Assembly: GCF_029674545.1 (NCBI RefSeq)
Contig: NZ_CP121354.1
Location: 6,457,001-6,521,000 of the forward strand
Length of the DNA stretch: 64,000 nt
Direction of reading: 5' to 3'
Origin: Mesorhizobium sp. WSM4904
GTDB lineage: Bacteria; Pseudomonadota; Alphaproteobacteria; Rhizobiales; Rhizobiaceae
Shown: one piece after another, positions 48,116 through 57,315 of the stretch
Layout: each line of letters opens with the position of its first letter
Position numbering within the stretch: position 1 is the first letter of the stretch
Notes under the pieces: generated by a model
Database searches by the model: none
What the model was told of the DNA's origin: nothing
What the model saw: the letters and a program-made list of their open reading frames with translations, nothing else
Translations under genes and position numbers: made by a program

Positions 48116-48456
48116 CAGCTCACCTCCAATTCCTTGATCCTCATCTCCTCACCCCCGGTCACCTGCAACTGATGGCTGCCGCAAACCGGGCACGGGTCGT
48201 AGCGCTGGGCGATTGCGACGCTGCGGCCGCAGGGCATGCACCATGCGCGCGCCTCCGTCTCCAGGATGTCGAGCCTCGCGCCCTCGGCAAGCGACCCGCG
48301 CATGACCACGTCGAAGCCGAATTTCAACGCCTCGACCTCCACGCCGGCGAGCCGTCCGATCTCCAGGCAGACGCGATCGACCCTGGCGGCGCTCTGCTTT
48401 GCGGCCTCTTCCTCGAGGATGCCGCGGATGCTTTCGCAGATCGCCATCTCGTGCAT
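48115..48456 (-). CDS. hypA: Nickel metallochaperone HypA
   Basis: 113 aa. [10 protein letters not shown] provides the N-terminal Ni-binding site (His2). The zinc site is the four-cysteine knuckle CMPC...CPVC in the second half. Works with HypB. It overlaps hupK by 1 base at its start. Confidence 0.96.
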   Translation of the reverse strand: MHEMAICESIRGILEEEAAKQSAARVDRVCLEIGRLAGVEVEALKFGFDVVMRGSLAEGARLDILETEARAWCMPCGRSVAIAQRYDPCPVCGSHQLQVTGGEEMRIKELEVS

Positions 48457-49661
48457 CAGTGGAACCTCACCTGATAGCCGACGCAGGGGTCGATGGCGCG
48501 CACGAGAAGGTCGGCCTGCAGCGCGAGTTCCGCGCGGCTCGGCGCAGCGAGCGCCGCGAGCGAGCGTTCCGCGATGCCGTTTTCGCCGAAATGGCTGCTT
48601 GTCGGAGCATCGATCGCGTAGCCGATCACACGTCCCTCGCTAAGCACGACACGGTGCTCGAGCCTGCCCCGCGCGGCCTCGGCATAGCCGATGCCGGAGA
48701 AAGCGTTCGGCTCACCGTGTGCAGGGAGGAGATGTCGGCGGGCGGGCGAGGAACTGTGCCAGGCTTCCGTATTTTCGCTCCCGCCCATCCGGTCCTTCGG
48801 CGCACCTTCTCTTCGCAAACCACGGGAATGGGTTCCGCTCCCCCGCAGCACCGCAAGGCCGGCGGAAATCTCGCCGGGAAGCTTTGCCGCCTCGACGAAC
48901 CGCGCCACCAGGCGCGCACCAAGTCCGCCCTCGCCCTCCACCGAAAGGAAGGCTCTCACTAGCGGCTCGCCGGCCTGCCGGGCGAGGCAAGTCGTGTCCG
49001 CGAGCGCCTGCAATTTTTCGCCTCCCCCTTTTGCTTTCGGGCAGCCTATCATGGCCCAGCCCCTTGCCAAGATCGGGTAGGCAAGCCGCGCGGCGGCGGT
49101 ACCCCCTTCCGAGGCCCAGGCGGCGAAGGCGGCCGCGTTCATCTTGCAAAGGCGCCCTGCTTCCACATCGACCATGGCGCACGTCAATTCGGCGGCCTCC
49201 GCAGCGATGCGGTCGGCGTCGGAACCCGGCACTCCGGCCCGCGCACCGGGAGTGAAGGGGTCGCCATCAGGAAACAGTGCTTTTCTCAGCCGCACAGGCA
49301 ACATCATGGCGCGGCGCAGAAGCGCAGCCTCCGGCACGGCATCCGCGAGGCGCTGAACGTCGAGGCCGATCCTGACCAGATGCTCGCGCAGCGTTTCGGC
49401 AAGCACGAGCAGCCGTCGCGCCGTTTCCGTCGGCGGATCCGTCTCGATGCCCAGCGCCGCTTCGACGGCTTCCACGCCGGCCGCCGCTTGCGCCATGCCG
49501 CAGACGCTGAACAGCGATGCGACCGCCGCGATGGCCTCTGCGGCTGATCTGTCCGTTACGAGCGGGCCGAGAGCGACGGCGCGCGCCGGCTGGACGCGCG
49601 CCAGAAAAACCGCGCCGCCGTCGCAAAAAAGGTCGATCACGACCCGCCCGTCGAGGCTCAT
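48456..49661 (-). CDS. hupK: Hydrogenase maturation protein HupK
   Basis: 401 aa. HupK proteins are paralogues of the large subunit that lack most metal ligands and are thought to scaffold or protect the NiFe site under air. The N-terminal part has VASLFSVCGMAQAAA in the place of the CxxC L1 motif, and the C-terminus ends AIDPCVGYQVRFH, an echo of DPCxxCxxH. Between about 280 and 322 an insert (GLRREGAPKDRMGGSENTEA... to ...EPNAFSGIG) is low in hydrophobic pattern and looks foreign. Its DNA resembles intergenic sequence. Overlaps hupJ by 4 bases. Confidence 0.88.
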   Translation of the reverse strand: MSLDGRVVIDLFCDGGAVFLARVQPARAVALGPLVTDRSAAEAIAAVASLFSVCGMAQAAAGVEAVEAALGIETDPPTETARRLLVLAETLREHLVRIGLDVQRLADAVPEAALLRRAMMLPVRLRKALFPDGDPFTPGARAGVPGSDADRIAAEAAELTCAMVDVEAGRLCKMNAAAFAAWASEGGTAAARLAYPILARGWAMIGCPKAKGGGEKLQALADTTCLARQAGEPLVRAFLSVEGEGGLGARLVARFVEAAKLPGEISAGLAVLRGSGTHSRGLRREGAPKDRMGGSENTEAWHSSSPARRHLLPAHGEPNAFSGIGYAEAARGRLEHRVVLSEGRVIGYAIDAPTSSHFGENGIAERSLAALAAPSRAELALQADLLVRAIDPCVGYQVRFH

Positions 49662-50221
49662 TGCCGTGCCTCCTCGTCCTGAAGTCCGAACAAGGCGCGG
49701 CGGGTCAGCGGCGGAGGCCTTGCCGCAGCCGGGGCGGCGCCCTCATCCGGCGTGGCATCGGGGTCCGGCAAGCGGCCCTCCCAGAGGCGGACCATGTCGC
49801 CGTCTTCATCGCCGTCCGTTTCGCCGTTGAAAAGCTCTGCGAGCACCTGCCGGGCCGTCTCTTCCGCACTCTCCTGATCGGCGAATTCGAGGACCGGCGA
49901 GAAGAGCGAGCACGTGAGGTAGGCACCAAGCTCTTCCTCATAGGCATGAATGAATTCGAACCTGCCTGCCGGAAATGCGACCTGCTCCTTCGTGCCTGGC
50001 CGCAGGCGACAACGCGCCTCGACGCCCGCGGCAGGCAACAGGACGAGATTCATGAACCAGGGCGTGATCAGGACCGCAAGCCACTCGCCCTGCCACATCC
50101 GCACGCCCAACGCCCGGACGGACAGCGTGGGATTGAGGATCGGGATGCCCTCCATGGATGTCCGCTCTATCCTTTGAAAGACGGACTCTAGGCAGCGGGC
50201 GACGGCAAGCGATTGATCCAC
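49658..50221 (-). CDS. hupJ: Hydrogenase assembly chaperone HupJ (HybE family)
   Basis: 187 aa. HybE/HupJ fold: NPTLSVRALGVRMWQGEWLAVLITPWFMNLVLLP is the family core. FPAGRFEFIHAYEEELGAYLTCSLFSPVLEFADQ follows, then an acidic, Pro-rich tail ending RRALFGLQDEEARQ. Homologues bind the large or small subunit before Tat export. One base separates it from hupI. Confidence 0.92.
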   Translation of the reverse strand: MDQSLAVARCLESVFQRIERTSMEGIPILNPTLSVRALGVRMWQGEWLAVLITPWFMNLVLLPAAGVEARCRLRPGTKEQVAFPAGRFEFIHAYEEELGAYLTCSLFSPVLEFADQESAEETARQVLAELFNGETDGDEDGDMVRLWEGRLPDPDATPDEGAAPAAARPPPLTRRALFGLQDEEARQ

Positions 50222-50222
50222 G

Positions 50223-50447
50223 TCAATCGTCCTTTATCACCATGAAATCTTTCCTGGAGCCGTCGCAATTGGGGCAGCTCCAATGTGGAGGCAATTCGGC
50301 GAAGGAGGTTCCGGGCGGTATCTGCCAGTAGTCGTCGCCCTCCTCCGGGTCGTAGACATGCCAGCAGATCTTGCATTCGAGCCGCGTCGCCGAACCGATC
50401 TTGGCGTTGTCCCCGCCATAGGAGCCATCGAAGAAGGACGCTGTCAT
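50223..50447 (-). CDS. hupI: Rubredoxin HupI
   Basis: 74 aa from the ATG at 50447, overlapping hupH by 4 bases. CKIC (N-terminal half) and CPNC (C-terminal half) form the Fe(SCys)4 site. VYDPEEGDDYWQIPPGTSFAELPPHW is the rubredoxin signature. It has a short extra N-terminus (MTASFFDGSYGGDN), usual for HupI. Thought to protect the small-subunit FeS clusters during assembly in air. Confidence 0.95.
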   Translation of the reverse strand: MTASFFDGSYGGDNAKIGSATRLECKICWHVYDPEEGDDYWQIPPGTSFAELPPHWSCPNCDGSRKDFMVIKDD

Positions 50448-51289
50448 CGATAGACCTCCAGGATCTCGAGCAGCCGGCCATGGCTGTCGGCAATGTCTTC
50501 CGGCGCGGCGCTGACAACCTCCGGCAGGGCCGTCACTTCGATCGTGTTGAGGATCAGCGCTTCGGTGGAATTGTAAAAACGCACCCACCACACATCCCGC
50601 GTCGCGGTCGTCGTAACGCGGCAGTTGCCGTAGCCGCGCGAGAGGACCACGACGGGCCCCTGGCCAAGCAGGCTATCGAGGAGGGCAAAGTCCTCTTCCG
50701 TGTGCGGCAGGAGCGACAGGTTGATCACATGCGGTTCGACGCCCGGCGCCGTGCGGCGGATATGCTCGTTGATCTCGGCGATGAGCGGCGGCGCGTTGAA
50801 GATCCCCGCAGGGTAGGCCGCGGGGGCGGCGAGCGCGTCACGGCTTTCGGCGAAGGCCCGTGCCATCACGGCGGACGGGAAAGTTCCTACCTCGATCGTA
50901 TCGCTCGCGAGTTGGCCGTTGGCACCTGTGCGGCGCACGCGCCAGACGCCGGCAAGCACCGATTCCTGCGCCTGGACGTCGCCGCCGCAGATGACCGACA
51001 CCTCGCCTTCGCCGAGCGCTTGGTCGATCAGCGCGAGGTTGGCGTGGTCGAGGCCGGCGAGATCATGGACCGCATTCGGGCGCCCCGGCGAGAAGGCGGC
51101 GAGGCTGTCGGCCACCGCCGAGAGGACGGCGAGTGCCGCTCGCAGCCCGGCGACGTTTTCCTTTTCCGGCAGGATCGGCCGGGCGAAGGTGAGCATGCCC
51201 TTCGGCATCTCCATATACTGCAACTCGCCGCCGTCCTCCTCGAGAGGCTGCGAGCCCGGCCCCAGGCCGCCAAAAGACGTGATCGCCAT
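50444..51289 (-). CDS. hupH: Hydrogenase maturation protein HupH
   Basis: 281 aa. Shows the HupH C-terminal region: VSVICGGDVQAQESVLAGVWRVRR, then FNAPPLIAEINEHIR and WWVRFYNSTEALILNTIEVTALPEV. Needed for processing of the small subunit in rhizobia; no catalytic motif is known. The start at 51289 is followed by a GLGPGS loop. Twenty-three bases separate it from hupG. Confidence 0.92.
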   Translation of the reverse strand: MAITSFGGLGPGSQPLEEDGGELQYMEMPKGMLTFARPILPEKENVAGLRAALAVLSAVADSLAAFSPGRPNAVHDLAGLDHANLALIDQALGEGEVSVICGGDVQAQESVLAGVWRVRRTGANGQLASDTIEVGTFPSAVMARAFAESRDALAAPAAYPAGIFNAPPLIAEINEHIRRTAPGVEPHVINLSLLPHTEEDFALLDSLLGQGPVVVLSRGYGNCRVTTTATRDVWWVRFYNSTEALILNTIEVTALPEVVSAAPEDIADSHGRLLEILEVYR

Positions 51290-51312
51290 GTTCTAGCCCT
51301 CCCCGGCTCGGC

Positions 51313-51756
51313 TCAGTGGAAGTGGTCGTGATCGTGATGATTGCCGGTTGCGCAGCCCTCCGGCAGTTCGAACGGCGGCGGCGCGGAAGGCTCGCGCGCC
51401 AGGATGGAGGAAATCTCGCCGAGATAGTCCTCCCAGTCGAGCACACGCTTGATGACGCCGAGATATTCGCCGTTTCTCAGGAAAACGAGCGCGGGAAACG
51501 CGTTGAACCGATAGCGGCTCTGCAGCTTGCGCTCGCTCTCCTTGGCGACGACCGCCGCCTTGAACACGCCCTGGAAGGCTGCGACCAGCTCCGGCAGGAT
51601 CACCGCCACATCGTTGCTCTCGACGAGCCGCTGCCAGTCGCCGGGGAAGAAAAGCACCGTGAAATCGTGGTTTTCGGCGAACCCGTCCACCGTCATGTCG
51701 TCGACGACGGCCATGCCATGGCGTTCGATCATTGTGCTGAGAAGCGGCGAAAACAT
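51313..51756 (-). CDS. hupG: Thioredoxin-like hydrogenase chaperone HupG (HyaE family)
   Basis: 147 aa from the ATG at 51756; longer frames reach 51843 but overlap hupF entirely. HyaE/HupG thioredoxin fold without the CxxC pair: DFTVLFFPGDWQRLVESNDVAVILPELVAAF, then NAFPALVFLRNGEYLGVI. It ends in an unusual His-rich tail (NHHDHDHFH), which may bind nickel. Homologues bind the small-subunit Tat signal to delay export. Four bases after hupF. Confidence 0.9.
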   Translation of the reverse strand: MFSPLLSTMIERHGMAVVDDMTVDGFAENHDFTVLFFPGDWQRLVESNDVAVILPELVAAFQGVFKAAVVAKESERKLQSRYRFNAFPALVFLRNGEYLGVIKRVLDWEDYLGEISSILAREPSAPPPFELPEGCATGNHHDHDHFH

Positions 51757-51760
51757 AGGC

Positions 51761-52087
51761 TCAGGCGTCCTTCGTGCTTTGTGTTGGAAGGGCCGCGCGC
51801 AGGTGCTCCGGCAATTGCGGTTCGCGGCCGGCGAGGTCGGCAAAGAGATGGTCGAGATCGGTCTCGCCGGCGAGCGCCCGCTCGGCGGCCTCGAGTGCGT
51901 CGGCGATCCGGCGCGCGGCCTCGGGCGCGATCACCTCGCGTGCCGCGTCGAGGAAGGTGATGATCCACGTGCCGGCCGGCTGGTCGCCGGTAAGCGTCAT
52001 GTCGATCCGGCGCAGTCCGGACCGCCCCCGGCAGAGCGCAGAACCGTCACGCGATTCGAGCACTTCGAGGGGAACGCCGACGCACAT
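51761..52087 (-). CDS. hupF: Large-subunit chaperone HupF (HypC family)
   Basis: 108 aa from the ATG at 52087, which shares a base with the hupD stop. MCVGVPLEVLES is the HypC-type start with Cys2. It is longer than HypC because of a helical C-terminal extension (EVIAPEAARRIADALEAAER). In R. leguminosarum HupF stabilises HupL and works with HupK, mainly under air. A longer upstream frame is artefactual. Confidence 0.93.
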   Translation of the reverse strand: MCVGVPLEVLESRDGSALCRGRSGLRRIDMTLTGDQPAGTWIITFLDAAREVIAPEAARRIADALEAAERALAGETDLDHLFADLAGREPQLPEHLRAALPTQSTKDA

Positions 52088-52776
52088 CAGCCCTGTCCTC
52101 CCCGCGAATGGAGAAGCCGGTCGATCTCGCTCTCGTAATTCTCCGGCGCGCAAAAACCGCCGCCTTGCAGGATGCGCGCATCGCCGATGCGGCAGGCGTC
52201 CTCCGGCCGCGGCCTTCCGCTCTCGTAGAGGCCGATCCGCATCTCGCGCGACGCCAGCGTCTCGTCTTCCGCAAGCGGCTCGGCGCGCCGCTTCACCGCC
52301 ACCCCCTGGCGGGCAAGCCAGTCGACGGCGATGCCGATTGCCGGAACGATGCGGTCTCTGACGGCGGGGCGCAGACTGCCGCCATAATCCTCCAACTCCT
52401 CGGGCTGCACGCCAATCAGGAGCAGACGCCGAGGGTAGTCGCCCATCATCGCCGCCATCGCCAGCACCTCCTGGAAGCCGGTCTGGTGCAGCGAAACCTT
52501 CTTCGCGCCGAGGAAGGCTGGAACCTCGTCGCCCTCGACGACCTTGATGGTGGCGGCGGGCAGGCCGTAGTCGACCGCGTCGAAGACGACCAGAATGTCG
52601 GTCTCGCGGATGTGCTGGACGAGATAGATGCCCTGCGTGCCGCCGTCCATCACGCGCATGTTTTCGGGCGTCTCGTAGAGACGGTCGAATTCCTCCACGG
52701 CGCGGACACCGAAGCCCTCGTCGGCCCACAACAGATTGCCGATGCCGAGCACCAGCACCGAGGGTGCATCCTCCAC
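52087..52776 (-). CDS. hupD: Hydrogenase maturation protease HupD
   Basis: 229 aa, HyaD/HybD family endopeptidase that removes the C-terminal 15 residues of HupL once Ni is in place. VLVLGIGNLLWADEGFGVRAVEEF holds the Ni-recognising Glu. VFDAVDYG (Asp) and VSLHQTGFQEVLAMA (His) complete the metal triad. It is about 30 residues longer than usual at the C-terminus. It starts the hupDFGHIJK group, 303 bases after hupC with a terminator in the gap. Confidence 0.95.
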   Translation of the reverse strand: MEDAPSVLVLGIGNLLWADEGFGVRAVEEFDRLYETPENMRVMDGGTQGIYLVQHIRETDILVVFDAVDYGLPAATIKVVEGDEVPAFLGAKKVSLHQTGFQEVLAMAAMMGDYPRRLLLIGVQPEELEDYGGSLRPAVRDRIVPAIGIAVDWLARQGVAVKRRAEPLAEDETLASREMRIGLYESGRPRPEDACRIGDARILQGGGFCAPENYESEIDRLLHSRGGQG

Positions 52777-53014
52777 AAGCGTTTCCTCCCGCCTCCTGTT
52801 TTCCTTCAGATCGCAGCAAGAAGCGGGCCAAGTTCACGGGTCACGGCCAACCCAGCAAAAACAAGGATCTGACGGCCGGCGGCGGGGTGAAGCTGAAAGG
52901 TCTTCAGCCGGTTCTGCGGCCAAAGTGGAAAGAAGCCTTCCACTGGACCGACAAGCCCGATGCCGCGGAAAGCAGACATTTCACGCCACTGGAAAGCCGC
53001 CTTTCAGCCAGCAG

Positions 53015-53046
53015 AAAAAAGCCGGCGCGGCTGCAGCCGCACCGGC
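53015..53046 (-). terminator. Intrinsic (Rho-independent) terminator after hupC
   Basis: On the minus strand a GCCGG-x-GCGGC / GCCGC-x-CCGGC hairpin (53046-53021, loop TGCA) is followed by six T (53020-53015). It lies 34 bases past the hupC stop. The rest of the 52777-53079 gap holds no gene. It would lower transcription of everything downstream unless read-through or a second promoter serves hupD onward. Confidence 0.8.
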
Positions 53047-53079
53047 CCAAATGCTCGCGGTCACGAGCGTCAGTGGGAG

Positions 53080-53784
53080 TCAGTCTTTGGGCACTCCATT
53101 GCCTCGGAAGGTCCGCCAGCCCGAGAACATGGAGGAGATGATCGACTGCCTCGACATGATGTCCTCACGCACCGCGGCGTAGATATGGACGATGATGAAG
53201 CAGATGATCACCCACATGCCGAGATGATGCCAGGTGTGGACGTCCTGGCTCTGGCCAAAGAACGGGATGACCCAGCTCGTGAACAGGCCGTATTGCCAGG
53301 AGCCCATACCCTCGCCTTCACCATAGAGTGCCAACCCGGTCACGATCATGAAGATCGTGAACCAGACGAACAGAATGTGCATGGCGAGCGTGGCGAGCGG
53401 ATTATGCCCGGAATATTTCATCGGCTCCTTGACGAGCATCGCGTACCAGAGCACCTCGTGCCAGAGTTCGCGCCAGAACCGGCCGCTCAGGACCGGTGGC
53501 AGGAAGATCTGGCGGGCATGCTCGCTGCCGACGAACGCCCAGTAAACGCGGAAGGCGAAGCCGGCCACCAGGATGTATCCGGCGGAGAAGTGCAGATAGC
53601 GGATCCAGCCGAACAGGAAGCTGGCGCTCGCCTCTCCGCCGACCGCAGGCGGCGGCGACCCGATCAGATAGCCGGTTCCGGCCAGGGTGAAGATCGCGAA
53701 GGCGTTGACCCAGTGCCAGAGGCGCAGCGGCGCCTCATAGACATAGACGGCCTCCTCGCTGCGCGGTGTGTGGCTGACGCTCAT
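53080..53784 (-). CDS. hupC: Hydrogenase cytochrome b subunit HupC
   Basis: 234 aa from the ATG at 53784 (GGAGG 7 bases upstream). Membrane di-heme cytochrome b that anchors HupSL and passes electrons to quinone. Four helices: LWHWVNAFAIFTLAGTGYLIG, LHFSAGYILVAGFAFRVYW, MHILFVWFTIFMIVTGLAL and HLGMWVIICFIIVHIYAAVR. Heme His lie in LWHWVN, YLHFSAG, HTWHHLGMW and IVHIY. Ten bases after hupE. Confidence 0.95.
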   Translation of the reverse strand: MSVSHTPRSEEAVYVYEAPLRLWHWVNAFAIFTLAGTGYLIGSPPPAVGGEASASFLFGWIRYLHFSAGYILVAGFAFRVYWAFVGSEHARQIFLPPVLSGRFWRELWHEVLWYAMLVKEPMKYSGHNPLATLAMHILFVWFTIFMIVTGLALYGEGEGMGSWQYGLFTSWVIPFFGQSQDVHTWHHLGMWVIICFIIVHIYAAVREDIMSRQSIISSMFSGWRTFRGNGVPKD

Positions 53785-53794
53785 GGCCGCCTCC

Positions 53795-54373
53795 TTAGCC
53801 GCCGAAGACCAGCGCCGCGCCGGAGCCGGCGACGAGGATGCCGAGCCCTGCACGCGCCAGGGGCGACCGGGCAAGCTTCAGTCCTATGCCGACGCCGAGC
53901 CCGTGCAGCGCCGCGGTCGAAAGCGTGAAGCCCGCAACATAGGCCAGAGCTGCACCGCTCGCTTCGCTCGCATGGGCGTGACCGTGGAAAACGGCGAAGA
54001 TGCCGGCAAGGCCGACGCCGGCGACGGCGGGCAATCCTGCGCCGGCCACGATCATCAGTCCAACCGCGAGCACCGAGAGCGCGACCATGCCTTCCACCGC
54101 CGGCAGCCCTATGCCGGCGAAGGAGAGTGCCGCGCCGGCGATCATCATGCCGACGAAAGCCGCCGGCGCCGCCCATGGCCGGCACGGCGCGGCTGTCGCC
54201 GACCAGACGCCGACCGCGGCCATGGCGATCGGGTGGTCGAGCCCCAGAAAAGGATGCGCCAAGCCGGCGGCGAAGCCGTCGGCATGGCCGGCGCCGACAT
54301 GGGCGAACGCCGGGCCGGCGAGAACCGCGAGCGAACCGGCGGCGGAAGCAAGTGTCAGAACCGTGCGTCTCAT
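53795..54373 (-). CDS. hupE: Nickel permease HupE (HupE/UreJ family)
   Basis: 192 aa. Signal peptide MRRTVLTLASAAGSLAVLAG with cleavage near AFA-HV, then HVGAGHADGFAAGLAHPFLGLDHPIAM, the family nickel motif (HPFxGxDH). About six membrane helices. Imports nickel for hydrogenase maturation. Placed between hupL and hupC, unlike the hupSLCDE order of R. leguminosarum. Confidence 0.93.
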   Translation of the reverse strand: MRRTVLTLASAAGSLAVLAGPAFAHVGAGHADGFAAGLAHPFLGLDHPIAMAAVGVWSATAAPCRPWAAPAAFVGMMIAGAALSFAGIGLPAVEGMVALSVLAVGLMIVAGAGLPAVAGVGLAGIFAVFHGHAHASEASGAALAYVAGFTLSTAALHGLGVGIGLKLARSPLARAGLGILVAGSGAALVFGG

Positions 54374-54385
54374 CTCAATTCCTCC

Positions 54386-56182
54386 CTAGCGCACCTTGAC
54401 GTTGGCCAATTCCTGGCCGTGCGGACCCATGACATGGGTCGAGCAGGCCAGGCAGGGGTCGAAGCTGTGGATCGTTCTGAGGATCTCGACCGGCTCCTCC
54501 GGCCGCTCCACCTTCGTATCCATGAGCGAGGCCTCGAACGCGCCTATGTTGCCTTGATGATCGCGCGGCGAGCCGTTCCAGGTGGTCGGCACGACGCACT
54601 GGTAGTTCTCGATGCGGCCGTCCTTGATGCGCACCCAATGGCCGAGCGCCCCGCGGGGCGCCTCGGTGAAGCCGACACCCTTGACCTCCGAGGGCCAGGT
54701 CTTCGGATCCCATTTGTCGGTGCTCGCCGTCGCGCTGTCGCCCGCCTTGATGTTGGCGACCAGCTTGTCGAGGAAATAGGCCTGCTTGCGCGCGGCCCAT
54801 TGCGCTTCGAGCGCGCGCGCCGCGGTGCGGCCGAGCGTCGAGAACAGCGCCTCGAGGGGGACGTTGAGCGCCCGCAGCGTCGAATCGACCTGCTCCTTGA
54901 TGTCCTCGCGGCCCTGCGCATAGCCGACGACGTAGCGGGCGAGCGGCCCGACCTCCATGGCATTGCCTCGCCAGCGCGGCGCCTTGATCCAGGAATATTT
55001 CGCGCTCTCGTCGATCTCGACGATGTTGGTGCGCGTGCCCTTGGCGTTCGGCCCGAGTTCGTAATGCGCCTCGGTGACCCCGTCCCAGGGGTGAAGGCCC
55101 TTGGCCTCGTCCGGATATTTGTACCAGGAATGCGGCACGAATTCCTGGACCTGCTCGGGATCGCGCACGTCGACCGGCAGCACCTCCTTGAGATTGCCGT
55201 TGATGATCGCGCCCTGCGGCATCAGGAGATTGGCGGCCGAATAGTCGTTCGCCTTTTCGGGGATGTCGCCATAGGCAAGCACGCTCTTGCCCGACAGCCC
55301 TCCGCCGTAGAGCCAGCCCTTGTAGAAGCCGCCGATGGCGATGATGTCGGGGATGTAGACATTTTCGACGAACTCGATCGAGCGGTCGATGACGCTGCGA
55401 ACATAGTTCAGCCGCTCCATGTTGATCGGCGCGCCGGCGGCGAGTTCCCCGTCGATGTTGATCGCGCATGGCACGCCGCCGACCAGCCAGTTCGGATGGA
55501 TGTCCTTGCCGCCGAAGATCGTCCGCGTCGTCATGATCTCCTTCTGAAAGTCGAGCGCTTCGAGATAGTGCGTGACCGCCATCAGGTCGGCCTCGGGTGG
55601 CAGCAGGTAGGCGGGGTTGGTCCAGTAGCCGTTCTTGAACGGGCCGAGCTGGCCGCTTTCGACGAATTTCTTCAGCCGGTTCTGGACGTCGCGGAAATAG
55701 CCGGGCGACGACATCGGATGGCTCGGCGAAACCGTCTGCTGCAGCTCCGACGTCGCCTTGGGATCGGCCTTGAGCGCGTTGACGGGGTTCACCCAGTCGA
55801 GCGCGTGCAGGTGATAGAAATGCACGAGGTGATCATGCACCTGCAGCGAAAGCTGCATGATGTTGCGGATCGAGTTGGCGTTTTCGGGGATCGTGATGCC
55901 GAGCGCATCCTCGACCGCGCGCACCGAGGTGAGCGCATGCGTTCCGGTACATACGCCGCAGATGCGCTGGGTAAAGGCCCAGGCATCGCGCGGGTCCCGC
56001 CCCTTGAGGATGACTTCGAGCCCGCGCCACATGGTTCCGGTCGAAACCGCGTTGCGGATGACGTTGTTCTGGTCGACGTTGACCTCGCAGCGCATGTGGC
56101 CTTCGATGCGGGTCACCGGATCGACGACGACGCGCTGCCCCGAGGTGTCGAGATTGAACCCGTTCGGTGTCTGGATGCCCAT
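54386..56182 (-). CDS. hupL: Uptake [NiFe] hydrogenase large subunit HupL
   Basis: 598 aa from the ATG at 56182, with GGGAGGA upstream; the start shares a base with the hupS stop. NiFe ligands: [10 protein letters not shown] (C75, C78) and DPCLACSTH (C577, C580). The 15 residues after H583 (VMGPHGQEL...) are the extension removed by Hup[14 protein letters not shown] and [34 protein letters not shown] are also typical. Oxidises H2 in the periplasm as HupSL. The open frame continues upstream to 57082 without meaning. Confidence 0.97.
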   Translation of the reverse strand: MGIQTPNGFNLDTSGQRVVVDPVTRIEGHMRCEVNVDQNNVIRNAVSTGTMWRGLEVILKGRDPRDAWAFTQRICGVCTGTHALTSVRAVEDALGITIPENANSIRNIMQLSLQVHDHLVHFYHLHALDWVNPVNALKADPKATSELQQTVSPSHPMSSPGYFRDVQNRLKKFVESGQLGPFKNGYWTNPAYLLPPEADLMAVTHYLEALDFQKEIMTTRTIFGGKDIHPNWLVGGVPCAINIDGELAAGAPINMERLNYVRSVIDRSIEFVENVYIPDIIAIGGFYKGWLYGGGLSGKSVLAYGDIPEKANDYSAANLLMPQGAIINGNLKEVLPVDVRDPEQVQEFVPHSWYKYPDEAKGLHPWDGVTEAHYELGPNAKGTRTNIVEIDESAKYSWIKAPRWRGNAMEVGPLARYVVGYAQGREDIKEQVDSTLRALNVPLEALFSTLGRTAARALEAQWAARKQAYFLDKLVANIKAGDSATASTDKWDPKTWPSEVKGVGFTEAPRGALGHWVRIKDGRIENYQCVVPTTWNGSPRDHQGNIGAFEASLMDTKVERPEEPVEILRTIHSFDPCLACSTHVMGPHGQELANVKVR

Positions 56183-57258
56183 CAGCTTTGTCCTCCCTTT
56201 TCGCGCATCCGCTTGACGACGCTCGCCGCCGCATGCGCGGCCGCCGCGGCGCCGACCACCGTCGCGGCCGTCGCCCCGATCCTGTCGGCGTTGGCCTCGA
56301 CGCCGAAGCCGTTGATGTTGGTGAGGCGACTGTAGAAATCGCCCTTGTCCCAGAAACCGTCTTCCGAGCAGCCGATGCAGGGGTGGCCGGCCTGGATCGG
56401 GAAGGAGAGGCCGCCGTTCCAGCGCACGGTGGAGCAGGCATTGTAGGTGGTCGGGCCCTTGCAGCCCATCTTGTAGAGGCAGTAGCCCTTGCGCGCGCCC
56501 TCGTCGTCGAAGGCCTCGACGAACTGGCCGGCGTCGAAATGCGGCCGCCGGTAGCATTTGTCGTGGATGCGCTGGCTGTAGAACATTTTCGGCCGGCCCT
56601 GCCGGTCGAGTTCGGGGAAGCGCTCGAAGGTGAGGATGTAGGTGATGACCGCGGTCATCACCTCGGCGATGGGCGGGCAGCCGGGCACCTTGATGATCGG
56701 TTTGTCGGGAAGGCCGGGAACCTTGTGGACGGGCGTCGCGCGCGTCGGGTTCGGCCGCGCGGCCTGCACGCAGCCCCATGACGCGCAGGACCCCCAGGAT
56801 ATGATGGCCTTGGCGTTCTGGGCGGCATATTTGAGCTGATCGACGAAGGGCTTGCCGCCGATGATGCAGAACATGCCGTCCTCGTTGAGGGGCGGATTGC
56901 CTTCGACGGCGAGAATATAGTTGCCCTTGTACTGTTCGACCGTCTCGGTGACGATCGCCTCGGCCTGGTGGCCGGCCGCCGCCATGATCGTATCGTCGTA
57001 GTCGAGCGACAGCATCGAGAGCACGACATCCTTGGCGAGCGGATGAGCCGAGCGGATGAAGCTTTCCGAGCAGCAGGTGCATTCGAGCCCGTGCAGCCAG
57101 AGCACCGGAATGCGCGGCTTCGATTCCATCGCATAGGCGATCTTCGGCGCGAAGGCCGGGCCAAGGCCAAGCGACGCCGCCGTCAGGCTGCAGAATTTCA
57201 GGAAGCTTCGGCGGGTAATCCCCTGCCGCCGCATGACTTCATAGAAGGTCTCTTGCAT
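56182..57258 (-). CDS. hupS: Uptake [NiFe] hydrogenase small subunit HupS
   Basis: 358 aa from the ATG at 57258 (GGAGGAG upstream); the upstream Met at 57303 is at or before the likely transcription start. Tat signal [20 protein letters not shown] with cleavage after about residue 43. FeS ligands: [29 protein letters not shown], then the distal and medial cluster cysteines ([48 protein letters not shown]). A C-terminal helix ([21 protein letters not shown]) anchors it to the membrane. Confidence 0.96.
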   Translation of the reverse strand: MQETFYEVMRRQGITRRSFLKFCSLTAASLGLGPAFAPKIAYAMESKPRIPVLWLHGLECTCCSESFIRSAHPLAKDVVLSMLSLDYDDTIMAAAGHQAEAIVTETVEQYKGNYILAVEGNPPLNEDGMFCIIGGKPFVDQLKYAAQNAKAIISWGSCASWGCVQAARPNPTRATPVHKVPGLPDKPIIKVPGCPPIAEVMTAVITYILTFERFPELDRQGRPKMFYSQRIHDKCYRRPHFDAGQFVEAFDDEGARKGYCLYKMGCKGPTTYNACSTVRWNGGLSFPIQAGHPCIGCSEDGFWDKGDFYSRLTNINGFGVEANADRIGATAATVVGAAAAAHAAASVVKRMREKGGQS

Positions 57259-57315
57259 CGGTGCTCCTCCACGGGCAGCGGCATTCTCCGGCGCCGCCGC
57301 CATGAAAGGAACGAA

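Noticed and set aside
53768..56335. 855-aa plus-strand open frame
   Set aside because: Antisense to hupE and hupL; same reason.
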